Positions 45,503 to 53,998 of a stretch of DNA of 64,000 nt are shown here, one piece after another. Position 1 is the first letter of the stretch; the number at the start of each line of letters is the position of its first letter. The stretch covers positions 1,739,501 to 1,803,500 of the forward strand of contig NZ_JAUETR010000001.1 in the NCBI RefSeq assembly GCF_032484785.1, read 5' to 3'. A model generated the notes under the pieces. The model searched no databases and was not told the origin of the DNA. It worked only from the letters and a program-made list of their open reading frames with translations. A program made the translations under genes and the position numbers. Source of the stretch: Bradyrhizobium sp. SZCCHNS1050 (GTDB taxonomy: Bacteria > Pseudomonadota > Alphaproteobacteria > Rhizobiales > Xanthobacteraceae).

Positions 45503-45970
45503 ATGCCGGCTAGAGAACGACTGCCAAACCGCAAGCAACCGGAAGAGGAATATTCTTTGGTTGCTCACGTGAGATCAGTCACTGCGAGCTACTACATCTC
45601 AACGCATGGTAGCGAGCGTGACGCCAGCACAGATGAAGCTATTGCTCATTTGCTTGCTGAAATCGTCATAACCAGACCCAAGTTGCCCAAGCACCTCGGC
45701 AGGGAAATCTGCTGCTCTCTGATGTGCTCGCGCGTCTATCATCTCAGCGATGCGAATGTTGCTCAGGCACAACCCTCGTTGCTGTACATGAGACTCAAGC
45801 CAGACCTCCGGCTTTTCTCTGCCTATCTTCCAGCAGACGTATTTTGGGCGCTGCAGACCGATCTGAGAAGTGGGCGGCTGCAGTATGTTGAGGCTCGGTT
45901 CAACAAGCCGCGATATGGCTCGGGCAAGCTCGTGAGTTTGTATTTCTCGGATACGCAGCCAGATGAATAG
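45503..45970 (+). CDS. hypothetical protein of the island
   Basis: 155 residues from the ATG at 45503 (a GTG at 45416 gives 184). Mixed alpha/beta composition with no membrane helix or signal. YYISTHGSERDASTDEAIAH and KPRYGSGKLVSLYFSDTQ are distinctive but match nothing I know. It ends 24 bp before the target duplication of the first IS copy. Codon use is less GC-biased than in the chromosomal genes, in line with acquired DNA. Confidence 0.55.
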   Translation: MPARERLPNRKQPEEEYSLVAHVRSVTASYYISTHGSERDASTDEAIAHLLAEIVITRPKLPKHLGREICCSLMCSRVYHLSDANVAQAQPSLLYMRLKPDLRLFSAYLPADVFWALQTDLRSGRLQYVEARFNKPRYGSGKLVSLYFSDTQPDE

Positions 45971-45993
45971 CCTCATCGGTCCGCAACCGCTGA

Positions 45994-46001
45994 CGGCCTA
46001 A
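45994..46001 (+). repeat. 8-bp target-site duplication, left of IS copy 1
   Basis: cggcctaa, repeated directly at 47423-47430 on the other side of the element. Confidence 0.85.
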
Positions 46002-47422
46002 GGTCGTGTCCCCGGAGGTGGTGTAGCTCGGTGGAGCAAAGCCGCCCGGACGCGCGCTCCCAAATAGCGCCGTAGCGGGCGGGCGGCTTTGCGGTGGTCA
46101 CCGGCAGTTCTCCGGTAGGATCGGGTTGCGACACGCCAACGCAACCGAGGAACCACCGATGACCGAAGACATGATGAACCTGCGCACGCTGGTAGAGAAG
46201 ACCCCAGACGCCGATCTGCTGCGCGAGATGATCGGCTTTGCGGCCCAGCGCCTGATGGAGCTGGAGGTCGAGAGCCAGACCGGGGCTGCCTATGGCGAGA
46301 AGAGCCCCGAACGTCTGGCCCAGCGCAATGGCTACCGCGACCGGATCTGGGAGACCCGCGCCGGTGCGGTGGAGCTGCGCATCCCAAAGCTGCGCAAGGG
46401 CTCCTATTTCCCCGGCTTCCTGGAGCCGCGGCGCATGGCCGAGAAGGCGCTCACCGCCGTGGTTCAGGAGGCTTACGTTCAGGGCGTCTCGACCCGTTCG
46501 GTCGACGATCTGGTGCAGGCGATGGGCATGACCGGCATCTCCAAGAGCCAGGTCAGTCGGTTGTGCGGCGAGATCGACGACAAAGTGAAGGCCTTCCTCG
46601 GCCGTCCAATCGAGGGTGACTGGCCCTATCTTTGGATCGACGCCACCTATGTGAAGGTGCGCCAGCAGGGGCGCATCGTCTCCGTCGCGGTGATCGTTGC
46701 AGTCGGCGTCAACAGCGACGGCCGGCGCGAGGTTCTCGGCATGGACATCGGGCCGTCCGAGGCCGAGACGTTCTGGACCGCCTTCCTGCGCAAGCTGGCC
46801 CGCCGCGGCTTGCGCGGCGTCAAGCTGGTGGTGTCCGACGCCCACGAGGGCATCAAGGCCACCGTGACCAAGGTGCTCAACGCCAGCTGGCAACGCTGCC
46901 GCGTCCACTTCATGCGGAACGTGCTGGCTCATGCCGGCAAGAGCGGACGGCGCGTGGTCTCCGCCTTCATCGCCACGGCCTTTGCCCAGGACGATGCCGA
47001 GGCCGCTCGCACCCAATGGCGCAAGGTCGCCGATCAGCTCCGTCCCAAGCTGCCCAAGCTTGCCGGCTTCCTCGACGAGGCCGAGACCGACGTGCTTGCC
47101 TACATGACGTTCCCGCCGCAGCATCGGACCAAGTTGCACTCCACCAATCCGATCGAACGCCTCAACGGCGAGATCAAACGGCGCACCGAGGTGGTCGGCA
47201 TCTTCCCCAATGAGGACGCTATCGTCCGCCTCATCGGAGCTGTCCTGCTCGAACAGAACGATGAATGGGCGGTCCAACGCGCCCGCTACATGACGCTGGA
47301 AACCATCGCGCCATTGAGCGATGATCCGAACGTCAGCCTCACGGCTATCGCCAGCTGACAGGCCCGGCTCCAGCCGGCGAACGCGGTGGGCCGCCAGCTA
47401 CACCACGCTTGGGGACACGATT
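46002..47422 (+). mobile_element. IS256-family insertion sequence, copy 1
   Basis: 1421 bp. Imperfect terminal inverted repeats: left ggtcgtgtccccggaggtgg at 46002, and the reverse complement of the right end reads aatcgtgtccccaagcgtgg; both continue into tgtagct. It carries one transposase gene. It is flanked by a perfect 8-bp direct repeat, so this copy inserted by its own transposition. Its transposase is identical to that of the inverted copy at 48007-49427. Confidence 0.93.
46159..47358 (+). CDS. IS256-family (mutator-type) transposase, copy 1
   Basis: 399 residues from the ATG at 46159 ([14 protein letters not shown]); upstream in-frame codons back to 46126 are less likely to be used. 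DDE catalytic residues: Asp161 in [11 protein letters not shown], Asp227 in VVSDAHEGI, and a Glu in the [16 protein letters not shown] block (about 328-342). The conserved C-x-x-H of the family is in [13 protein letters not shown]. The gene is intact. Confidence 0.95.
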   Translation: MTEDMMNLRTLVEKTPDADLLREMIGFAAQRLMELEVESQTGAAYGEKSPERLAQRNGYRDRIWETRAGAVELRIPKLRKGSYFPGFLEPRRMAEKALTAVVQEAYVQGVSTRSVDDLVQAMGMTGISKSQVSRLCGEIDDKVKAFLGRPIEGDWPYLWIDATYVKVRQQGRIVSVAVIVAVGVNSDGRREVLGMDIGPSEAETFWTAFLRKLARRGLRGVKLVVSDAHEGIKATVTKVLNASWQRCRVHFMRNVLAHAGKSGRRVVSAFIATAFAQDDAEAARTQWRKVADQLRPKLPKLAGFLDEAETDVLAYMTFPPQHRTKLHSTNPIERLNGEIKRRTEVVGIFPNEDAIVRLIGAVLLEQNDEWAVQRARYMTLETIAPLSDDPNVSLTAIAS

Positions 47423-47430
47423 CGGCCTAA
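47423..47430 (+). repeat. 8-bp target-site duplication, right of IS copy 1
   Basis: cggcctaa, matching 45994-46001. Confidence 0.85.
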
Positions 47431-47978
47431 TGCGCCCGATCCCAATAGACCGTCGGTGCGAGTGGTGTAGGTATGGCCCCCGGGGGCGGAATCGAAAATT
47501 TCTCTATCAGCATGAATAATATGATGTTTTTCGCGCACCAAAGGCATCGTGTACCTGCCAGTGTACCCGACGATCATCTCTCCTCCGCCACAGTTTACCC
47601 CCCCGCTCTGGCCTGAGCGACGTGGAGAATCTCCGCTGGCTGATCGATGTAGGCCCCCGCCAGTACGCGCCGAGAGAATGTTCTCGCGCTGGCCATGATG
47701 CGTCCTGCGAATTCGAGCTCATTGGCCCAAAAAGACGCGAGCGAGCCGCGATCCAAAGAGGGGATTCAGAATGCACCCACACGAGGGCGACTTTGGCTCT
47801 TAAGGTTCCGAAGTCGAGCGCGCGACGCGCAACTCCCCTCCTAGCGGGCCGGACCTTAGGCGATGCCGCGGCGGAGACCGCCCCCTTGCGGTACTGACGC
47901 CCCAGTGGCTAAACAGCCGCGGGGTGGCGTCAACGGCCTCGCAAACAACCGGAACACCAGTTTATGTCCCATGGACTG
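47431..47978. other. inter-IS spacer without an intact gene
   Basis: About 550 bp between the two IS copies. On the minus strand a frame near 47620-47768 reads as a plausible C-terminal fragment (FWANELEFAGRIMASARTF, ending AQARAGG and a stop) with no start; the parent family is not certain. The 5' end of the split dehydrogenase begins at 47979. Confidence 0.45.
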
Positions 47979-47997
47979 ATGATCGCAGCGATAGGCG

Positions 47998-48006
47998 GTG
48001 CTTATG
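47998..48006 (+). repeat. 9-bp target-site duplication, left of IS copy 2
   Basis: gtgcttatg, repeated directly at 49428-49436. Confidence 0.85.
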
Positions 48007-49427
48007 GATCGTGTCCCCAAGCGTGGTGTAGCTGGCGGCCCACCGCGTTCGCCGGCTGGAGCCGGGCCTGTCAGCTGGCGATAGCCGTGAGGCTGACGTT
48101 CGGATCATCGCTCAATGGCGCGATGGTTTCCAGCGTCATGTAGCGGGCGCGTTGGACCGCCCATTCATCGTTCTGTTCGAGCAGGACAGCTCCGATGAGG
48201 CGGACGATAGCGTCCTCATTGGGGAAGATGCCGACCACCTCGGTGCGCCGTTTGATCTCGCCGTTGAGGCGTTCGATCGGATTGGTGGAGTGCAACTTGG
48301 TCCGATGCTGCGGCGGGAACGTCATGTAGGCAAGCACGTCGGTCTCGGCCTCGTCGAGGAAGCCGGCAAGCTTGGGCAGCTTGGGACGGAGCTGATCGGC
48401 GACCTTGCGCCATTGGGTGCGAGCGGCCTCGGCATCGTCCTGGGCAAAGGCCGTGGCGATGAAGGCGGAGACCACGCGCCGTCCGCTCTTGCCGGCATGA
48501 GCCAGCACGTTCCGCATGAAGTGGACGCGGCAGCGTTGCCAGCTGGCGTTGAGCACCTTGGTCACGGTGGCCTTGATGCCCTCGTGGGCGTCGGACACCA
48601 CCAGCTTGACGCCGCGCAAGCCGCGGCGGGCCAGCTTGCGCAGGAAGGCGGTCCAGAACGTCTCGGCCTCGGACGGCCCGATGTCCATGCCGAGAACCTC
48701 GCGCCGGCCGTCGCTGTTGACGCCGACTGCAACGATCACCGCGACGGAGACGATGCGCCCCTGCTGGCGCACCTTCACATAGGTGGCGTCGATCCAAAGA
48801 TAGGGCCAGTCACCCTCGATTGGACGGCCGAGGAAGGCCTTCACTTTGTCGTCGATCTCGCCGCACAACCGACTGACCTGGCTCTTGGAGATGCCGGTCA
48901 TGCCCATCGCCTGCACCAGATCGTCGACCGAACGGGTCGAGACGCCCTGAACGTAAGCCTCCTGAACCACGGCGGTGAGCGCCTTCTCGGCCATGCGCCG
49001 CGGCTCCAGGAAGCCGGGGAAATAGGAGCCCTTGCGCAGCTTTGGGATGCGCAGCTCCACCGCACCGGCGCGGGTCTCCCAGATCCGGTCGCGGTAGCCA
49101 TTGCGCTGGGCCAGACGTTCGGGGCTCTTCTCGCCATAGGCAGCCCCGGTCTGGCTCTCGACCTCCAGCTCCATCAGGCGCTGGGCCGCAAAGCCGATCA
49201 TCTCGCGCAGCAGATCGGCGTCTGGGGTCTTCTCTACCAGCGTGCGCAGGTTCATCATGTCTTCGGTCATCGGTGGTTCCTCGGTTGCGTTGGCGTGTCG
49301 CAACCCGATCCTACCGGAGAACTGCCGGTGACCACCGCAAAGCCGCCCGCCCGCTACGGCGCTATTTGGGAGCGCGCGTCCGGGCGGCTTTGCTCCACCG
49401 AGCTACACCACCTCCGGGGACACGACC
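48007..49427 (-). mobile_element. IS256-family insertion sequence, copy 2 (inverted)
   Basis: 1421 bp, same length as copy 1 and in the opposite orientation, with the same terminal repeats (gatcgtgtcccc at the left, ggggacacgacc at the right). Flanked by a 9-bp direct repeat, different from that of copy 1, so it inserted independently. It splits the nucleotide-sugar dehydrogenase after codon 9. Confidence 0.93.
48071..49270 (-). CDS. IS256-family (mutator-type) transposase, copy 2
   Basis: 399 residues, identical in sequence to the transposase at 46159-47358, with the same intact catalytic residues. Two identical copies suggest recent transposition or ongoing gene conversion. Confidence 0.95.
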   Translation of the reverse strand: MTEDMMNLRTLVEKTPDADLLREMIGFAAQRLMELEVESQTGAAYGEKSPERLAQRNGYRDRIWETRAGAVELRIPKLRKGSYFPGFLEPRRMAEKALTAVVQEAYVQGVSTRSVDDLVQAMGMTGISKSQVSRLCGEIDDKVKAFLGRPIEGDWPYLWIDATYVKVRQQGRIVSVAVIVAVGVNSDGRREVLGMDIGPSEAETFWTAFLRKLARRGLRGVKLVVSDAHEGIKATVTKVLNASWQRCRVHFMRNVLAHAGKSGRRVVSAFIATAFAQDDAEAARTQWRKVADQLRPKLPKLAGFLDEAETDVLAYMTFPPQHRTKLHSTNPIERLNGEIKRRTEVVGIFPNEDAIVRLIGAVLLEQNDEWAVQRARYMTLETIAPLSDDPNVSLTAIAS

Positions 49428-49436
49428 GTGCTTATG
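49428..49436 (+). repeat. 9-bp target-site duplication, right of IS copy 2
   Basis: gtgcttatg, matching 47998-48006. Confidence 0.85.
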
Positions 49437-49710
49437 CCGGCTCGCCGGTCGCGGCAGCGTTCGTGCAAGCCGGCCACCCGGCGATCGGATTTGACATCGG
49501 TGTCGTCCAAATGGCCAAGCTAGAAGACGGCAGGGACAGCAGCTATGAGATCCCGTCGGCCACTCTGAATCGGCCGGACTTGCACTTCACCACCGATCCG
49601 AGCGAGACGGCCGCGGCTGCTTGCGTCTTCGTCACCGTTCCGATTGACAGTGCCCACCAAGCCGATCTGGGCTCGATGCTCCGGGCCACGCGTGCCCTCG
49701 GGAAGGTGCT

Positions 49711-49890
49711 TGAGAAGGAGTTCGGCCGTCCGCCCATCATGAAGATGTTGCCGATGCAGCCGGAGACGTCGAGACCAACTATGCTGATGTCAGCGATCTT
49801 GAGCGCGACATCGGCTTCCGGCCGGCGACATCGATCGCCGACGGCATCGGACGTTTTGCAAAATGGTGCCGCGACTACCATCGGATTTGA
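49711..49890 (+). pseudogene. NAD-dependent epimerase (UDP-glucuronate 4-epimerase-like) C-terminal fragment
   Basis: From about 49711 the frame reads EKEFGRPPIMKMLPMQP, the start of the C-terminal segment of UDP-sugar epimerases. One base is missing near 49763 (the expected P-G-D reads ccg-ga-gac). In the next frame the family tail continues: DVETNYADVSDLERDIGFRP, then ATSIADGIGRFAKW and a natural stop at 49888-49890. It is therefore a truncated, frameshifted remnant joined to the dehydrogenase fragment. Its natural stop is 12 bp before the guanylyltransferase gene, so the original gene order was probably epimerase then guanylyltransferase. Confidence 0.8.
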
Positions 49891-49902
49891 CGGGTTGATT
49901 TC

Positions 49903-51315
49903 ATGACCGGACGCATCATTCCTCTCATCATGTGCGGCGGCGCCGGGACCCGGCTCTGGCCGGCTTCGCGCGAGGTCAGGCCGAAGCAGTTCCTGCCGCT
50001 GTTCGGCGCCCGTTCCACGTTCCAGGACACGCTGCTGCGCGTCTCCGATGCCGATCTCTTCGAGCGGCCGATCATCATCACCAATCTGGCCTATCGCTTC
50101 ATGGTGCTGGAGCAACTGGCCGAGATCGGCATCGAGGCAGACGTGCTGCTGGAGCCCATGCGGCGTGATTCAGGCCCGGCCATCGCCGCCGGAGCGGCCT
50201 TCGCCCAGTCGCGCCATCAGGACGCTGTCGTGCTGGCACTCGCGGCCGATCACGTCGTCCGCGACACCCCCGCTTTTCTCGCGGCGTGCCGCCAGGGGCT
50301 CGCGGCCGCCGAGGCCGGCCGCATCGTCACCTTCGGCGTCAATCCGGAGCGCGCGGCCACCGAATATGGCTATATCAGCCCGGGTGCATCGGTATCCGGG
50401 GAAGTGCGGGCCGTCGCGAAGTTCGTCGAGAAGCCGGATCAGCCGACCGCCGAGCGCTACATTCGCGAAGGCTATCTCTGGAACAGCGGCAACTTCATGT
50501 TCCGCGCATCGGTGCTGCTCGACGAATACCGCAAATACGATGCCGCCAGCGTGCAGACGGTGACCGACGCGGTTGCCAAGGCCGGCCGCGACCTCAGCTT
50601 CATCATCCTCGACTCCGACGCCTTCGCCGCGGCCAAGCCGATCTCGATCGACTATGCCGTGATGGAGAAGACCGAGCGGGCGGCCGTGGCCCCAGTGTCG
50701 TGCGGCTGGTCCGACGTCGGCTCCTGGCATGCGGTCTGGGAACTGTCCGACAAGGACGGGCAGGGCAATGCCGCGCGCGGCACCGCCGTGTTCGAGGATT
50801 CCCGCAACTGCAATGTGGTCACCGACAAGGCCCTGGTCGCGCTCGAGGGCGTCGATGATCTCGTCGTGGTGGCGGCGCAGGATGCCGTGCTGGTCTCGCG
50901 CCAGCGCGATGCCAACGGATTGAAGCGGCTGGTCGCCAAGCTCAAGACCGTCGCGCCCGAAGTGACCGAGGCGCACATCAAGGTGCATCGGCCCTGGGGC
51001 AGCTATCAGTCGGTCGACAATGGCGAGCGTCACCAGGTCAAGCGCATAATCGTCAAGCCCGGCCAGCGGCTGTCGCTGCAGAAACACTATCATCGCTCCG
51101 AGCACTGGATCGTGGTGCGCGGCGCGGCGCGGGTCACGGTGAACGAAACCGTTCAGACCGTGCACGAGAACGAATCGATCTACATTCCGATGGGCGCGGT
51201 GCACCGGCTGGAGAACCCGGGCAAGATCCTCTTGGAGCTGATCGAGGTCCAGACCGGGTCCTATCTCGGCGAGGACGACATCATCCGAATCGAGGACGAT
51301 TACCGCCGCGAGTAG
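49903..51315 (+). CDS. manC: mannose-1-phosphate guanylyltransferase/mannose-6-phosphate isomerase
   Basis: 470 residues, the bifunctional type II enzyme. The N-terminal nucleotidyltransferase has LIMCGGAGTRLWPASRE (GTP binding), FVEKPDQPTAERYI and GYLWNSGNFMFR. The C-terminal cupin isomerase has RPWGSYQSVDNGERHQVKRI, LSLQKHYHRSEHW and IPMGAVHRLENPG with the metal-binding Gln, His and Glu. It makes GDP-mannose for surface polysaccharide, alginate-like polymers or GDP-fucose. It is intact although its neighbours are broken. ATG start at 49903. Confidence 0.95.
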   Translation: MTGRIIPLIMCGGAGTRLWPASREVRPKQFLPLFGARSTFQDTLLRVSDADLFERPIIITNLAYRFMVLEQLAEIGIEADVLLEPMRRDSGPAIAAGAAFAQSRHQDAVVLALAADHVVRDTPAFLAACRQGLAAAEAGRIVTFGVNPERAATEYGYISPGASVSGEVRAVAKFVEKPDQPTAERYIREGYLWNSGNFMFRASVLLDEYRKYDAASVQTVTDAVAKAGRDLSFIILDSDAFAAAKPISIDYAVMEKTERAAVAPVSCGWSDVGSWHAVWELSDKDGQGNAARGTAVFEDSRNCNVVTDKALVALEGVDDLVVVAAQDAVLVSRQRDANGLKRLVAKLKTVAPEVTEAHIKVHRPWGSYQSVDNGERHQVKRIIVKPGQRLSLQKHYHRSEHWIVVRGAARVTVNETVQTVHENESIYIPMGAVHRLENPGKILLELIEVQTGSYLGEDDIIRIEDDYRRE

Positions 51316-51644
51316 GGTGGGGTCTCGCCGCGAATCACGCGAGCCGAGCTAGGGGCGATGTTCGGCAAGCCGCTGGCCTGCCTCCTGACTTTGATGCAGA
51401 ACACGACCAAAACATCGGCCAGAAGCGAAGTCGTGACTTCCCGCATTGACACTTGAAATGAGGTAATAGCTTGAGTGTTTACTCAGGGTAATAGAGCACT
51501 CGGACGCGGAGATTTTGTGGGCAATATCAATCGCCTGCTTCACGCGCGGGGCGAGAAGGTGATTTTCGCAATCAAATGTGCACTGTGGGGATTCGGATTC
51601 GACTGCATCCAGCACTATCCCCGCGCGCAGCTCATTAGTACGCG
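51316..51644. other. intergenic region, lower GC
   Basis: About 330 bp, visibly richer in A/T around 51440-51580 than its flanks. A minus-strand open frame at 51349-51615 has no ribosome site or recognisable product. It probably contains the promoter for the prepilin peptidase gene. Confidence 0.4.
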
Positions 51645-52127
51645 ATGACCGGACTTGGGGTAGCTACGGCTTGTCTGATCTTCCTACCAGGCCTTTTGGT
51701 TTTGCTGGCTTGGATCGATTTCAAGCGCAGAACAATACCCAACGCGCTGAATGCGACGATCGCCCTAATTGGGGCGTTTCGGGCAGCTGCCCTGGGCGGA
51801 TTGCCTGCCATCGTCGAAACAATTCTCCAGGCAATGATCGTCGCTGCTGCCGTCTGGCTCCTACGCTGGCTCTATTTCGTCATCCGAAGGCAGCAGGGCC
51901 TGGGACTAGGCGACGTGAAGCTACTGACTGCGTCGACTTTTTGGGTTGGTATGGTCGGCATCCCTCTCCAGTTGTTGTCCGCCTCACTATCGGCGCTCGC
52001 GGTAGTCGCCACCCTACATGCTGCTGGCTACTCCGTCACACGGAGGAGCGCGGTCCCGTTTGGACCATTTCTGGCTTTTGGGCTGCTCGTCACCCTTGCT
52101 GCGCAGGAAAGTCGATGGCTCGTTTGA
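51645..52127 (+). CDS. A24-family prepilin peptidase (short, TadV/CpaA-like)
   Basis: 160 residues, about five membrane helices. Both catalytic aspartates of the type IV prepilin peptidase fold are present: Asp25 in LLAWIDFKRRTIPN and Asp90 in the G-x-G-D motif GLGLGDVKLL. It lacks the N-terminal methyltransferase domain of PilD/GspO. It should cleave leader peptides of pilins or type II secretion pseudopilins on the cytoplasmic face. The nearest possible substrates are GspK at 61.2 kb and the Flp pilin at 26 kb. Confidence 0.88.
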   Translation: MTGLGVATACLIFLPGLLVLLAWIDFKRRTIPNALNATIALIGAFRAAALGGLPAIVETILQAMIVAAAVWLLRWLYFVIRRQQGLGLGDVKLLTASTFWVGMVGIPLQLLSASLSALAVVATLHAAGYSVTRRSAVPFGPFLAFGLLVTLAAQESRWLV

Positions 52128-52423
52128 TTCGTATACATCTGGGCACCCGCAGGGGGGATTCTGCCAGCCCTGGGCGTCTGAACCATCAAGCTTAGAACGT
52201 CGTCAGTCTCGGGAATAGAGCTGAAGGTCGATCGTGCACCCGCCACTGGAGCAGTGGAGTGCTTGCTGCATGGCGCTTTGGTCATCCTCAGTGGCGCCGA
52301 TGCGCAGCTGCCGTTCTCGGTCACAACATCGACCATTCGGTCAGCGTATCCGTCAACACTGTTGGCTACTCAACGGCTCGTATAACAATCGCACTCCGAT
52401 GATGACATCCTGCCTGACACTCT
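52128..52423. other. intergenic region after the prepilin peptidase
   Basis: About 296 bp between convergent genes. No gene, repeat or clear terminator recognised. Confidence 0.35.
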
Positions 52424-52870
52424 TCAGGCAGCTAACAGATCGGCAGTCAAACCACAGCTGATCCTGAACCCAGGCAGGGGGTCCATACCGGCGGCTGCTT
52501 CCTCAAAGTCACCAACGCTTCCCTTATACTCGATCGAGAACATGAACCCATTGACGGACCAGACTGTTGCATCCAACGTCCCCAGGCCGTTCATCTCGAT
52601 GCTTACCGTAGCCAAAGCCACCTCTCTCTTGTTGGGGAATGCGATACTCCCGTCGAAGCTCGGTCGTCCGTTTGACATCCTGTAGAAGTCCACCTCAACG
52701 CCGTTTGGCAGCCGTTGGACCTTGTTGATAGTCTGAACCTGACGATCCCACAAATATCGAATTCGATCATCCAGCCGCGCTCGCACACAATCGAGAACCT
52801 GCTTCTCAAGCCACGATAGGCGCGAATTGGCCCCAGATAGCCAGGCGAGAAAAGCTCTGATTACCTGCAT
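52424..52870 (-). CDS. candidate immunity protein for the displaced Rhs tip
   Basis: 148 residues from the ATG at 52870. It is soluble and mixed alpha/beta: an N-terminal helical part (LAWLSGANSRLSWLEKQVLD) and a sheet-rich C-terminal half (VALATVSIEMNGLGTLDATV, FMFSIEYKGSVGDFEEAAAG). No family recognised. Its start overlaps the end of the upstream toxin-tip fragment by 10 bp, the same arrangement seen at the end of the large Rhs gene, which is why an immunity role is inferred. The frame is intact. Confidence 0.6.
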   Translation of the reverse strand: MQVIRAFLAWLSGANSRLSWLEKQVLDCVRARLDDRIRYLWDRQVQTINKVQRLPNGVEVDFYRMSNGRPSFDGSIAFPNKREVALATVSIEMNGLGTLDATVWSVNGFMFSIEYKGSVGDFEEAAAGMDPLPGFRISCGLTADLLAA

Positions 52871-53157
52871 GAGCAATCGCCCCCGCCACTTCCCGACTCA
52901 GCGGTTCCCACGCCGGCGCCTATGCCCTTGTAGACCTTTGGAATGCGATCCCACTGCTGCTTGAAGACGTTCGGCATAGGGTTCCGAGCCTTCCAATCTG
53001 CTAGAAATCGAGACATTTCCTCATTCGGACGTCCTGCAAAGTTTCGGTGCCACCGCGGCCCGTCGCGCCTCGCGTCCAAGCGAAGCATTAGCGTACGAGA
53101 CGGTGATATCCGTCGGGAACCCTCGATAATTCTTGTCCTGAAACTGAAACATGCCAC
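52861..53157 (-). pseudogene. displaced Rhs C-terminal tip fragment (orphan toxin module)
   Basis: 98 codons from a GTG at 53157 with no upstream Rhs core. The C-terminal half (RFLADWKARNPMPNVFKQQW, DRIPKVYKGIGAGV) reads as coding and ends in SGSGGGDCSCR, closely like the end of the large Rhs protein (RGGGCDCR). Around 53060-53150 a second frame also reads as protein (MFQFQDKNYRGFPTDITVSY), which suggests a frameshift. It is therefore either a broken tip cassette or a small toxin with an unrecognised start. Confidence 0.5.
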
Positions 53158-53998
53158 GTCTCCGATTTAGCGAGCGCCTCAGGCCGTGCAGGGAAATCCC
53201 GGGCTGACGGCATTCGATATCGACGCATATGACAACGATCTGCCGCGCCTGGGCGAACTAACCAGGGAGCTCATTGCGTCGCTGATGGACGGCACGAAGC
53301 TGATACAGAGCGTCCGGGGCATCGTATCAGAACGTCGGCCGGACCTCACTCACACGGCGATCGAGGTACGTCGGCAGGCCGGCCTGCTTTCAACCGCGTG
53401 CCTCGGCGACGGCTTGGGCCATGCGGTGAACCGATTTGACCCTGCGAACCTGCTCCCCCAAGCGATCTGCGTCCTCCTGATCCATCGACGACTCTTTGAT
53501 CGACTTGATCACGAGGGCCTTGCCTCCTCAAGGGTTAGGACCCGCGAATTGAACAACTGTAGCCGCACAACCAAAAGAATCGATAGGGTCAGCCACCCCA
53601 GCACCAGAACCAGGACATAAGAGAATATGGGAGTGCCGAGAGTTCGTGGCCCGGCGATTCCAATAGGTACCACCTCTTCGATCTCCGATAGCTCCGACGA
53701 TGAACTCAGAAGCCGAGCGCCCCCGCAGCCTGCGCACCACCAACTTCCCCAGCGAAATCACACCTTGCCTCGGCCTGGTCTCAATGATCCGCTCAAGCCT
53801 TTGGCCCCGCAGCCTTCCGATGCCGCCTTCGAACTCCCGCCGTCACCAACTTTCGGCGATAGCTCCTGCAATCATTCAGACCAATTCCAGCGGCTCACCC
53901 TAACGTTGTTGATAAAGCCGCACAATCGTTGAAGGTATAATGCGACTTCTATCTTATGTCCCCCGTAAATCTACGGGGAAGCAGGCGAGGGGCATGGG
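53158..53998. other. region between the displaced tip and the large rhs gene; only small uncertain frames
   Basis: No confident gene. On the minus strand an open stretch at 53509-53757 reads SYVLVLVLGWLTLSILLVV preceded by a WWCAGCGG motif, but has no ATG. It overlaps by GTGA with a 40-codon frame (53390-53512). On the plus strand 53186-53620 is open without recognisable product. These may be gene fragments. A 7-bp hairpin (53961-53978) precedes the rhs start. Confidence 0.35.
53961..53978 (+). promoter_or_regulatory. hairpin in the rhs leader
   Basis: ccccgta / tacgggg with a 4-nt loop, ending 20 bp before the ATG at 53999 and just upstream of the purine-rich stretch gaggggcatggg. It could influence ribosome access; no function is shown. 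Confidence 0.35.

Larger units (their letters stand above)
47979..49710 (+). pseudogene. nucleotide-sugar dehydrogenase 5' fragment, split by IS copy 2
   Basis: Removing the IS and one copy of its 9-bp duplication restores a continuous frame from the ATG at 47979: MIAAIGGAYAGSPVAAAFVQ, then AGHPAIGFDIGVVQMAKLEDG and VFVTVPIDSAHQADLGSML. This is the NAD-binding start of UDP-N-acetylglucosamine/UDP-glucose-type 6-dehydrogenases (compare I-G-L-G-Y-V-G-L-P-V-A). The glycine-rich motif has already drifted (GGAYAG for G-x-G-Y-V-G). Only about 100 codons remain; the rest was deleted and the frame runs into an epimerase tail near 49710. Confidence 0.8.

Noticed and set aside
47618..47768. Phasin-like C-terminal fragment between the IS copies
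   Set aside because: The reading (FWANELEFAGRIMASARTF and on) looks coding, but it is too short to assign and lacks a start.
46002..49427. Composite transposon formed by the two IS copies
   Set aside because: Each copy has its own, different target duplication, so they did not arrive together as a unit; the segment between them holds no cargo gene.
51349..51615. 88-codon minus-strand frame between manC and the prepilin peptidase
   Set aside because: No ribosome site, no recognisable features, and it covers the expected promoter region.
53186..53620. 144-codon plus-strand frame upstream of rhs
   Set aside because: Its first half looks mildly coding, but the second half is Arg/Thr noise and minus-strand frames in the same place look equally coding; no start signal decides between them.
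53509..53757. Minus-strand frame with one membrane helix and a C-x-x-C motif
   Set aside because: No ATG or clear alternative start and an upstream in-frame stop; it may be a fragment, but it is not reported as a gene.
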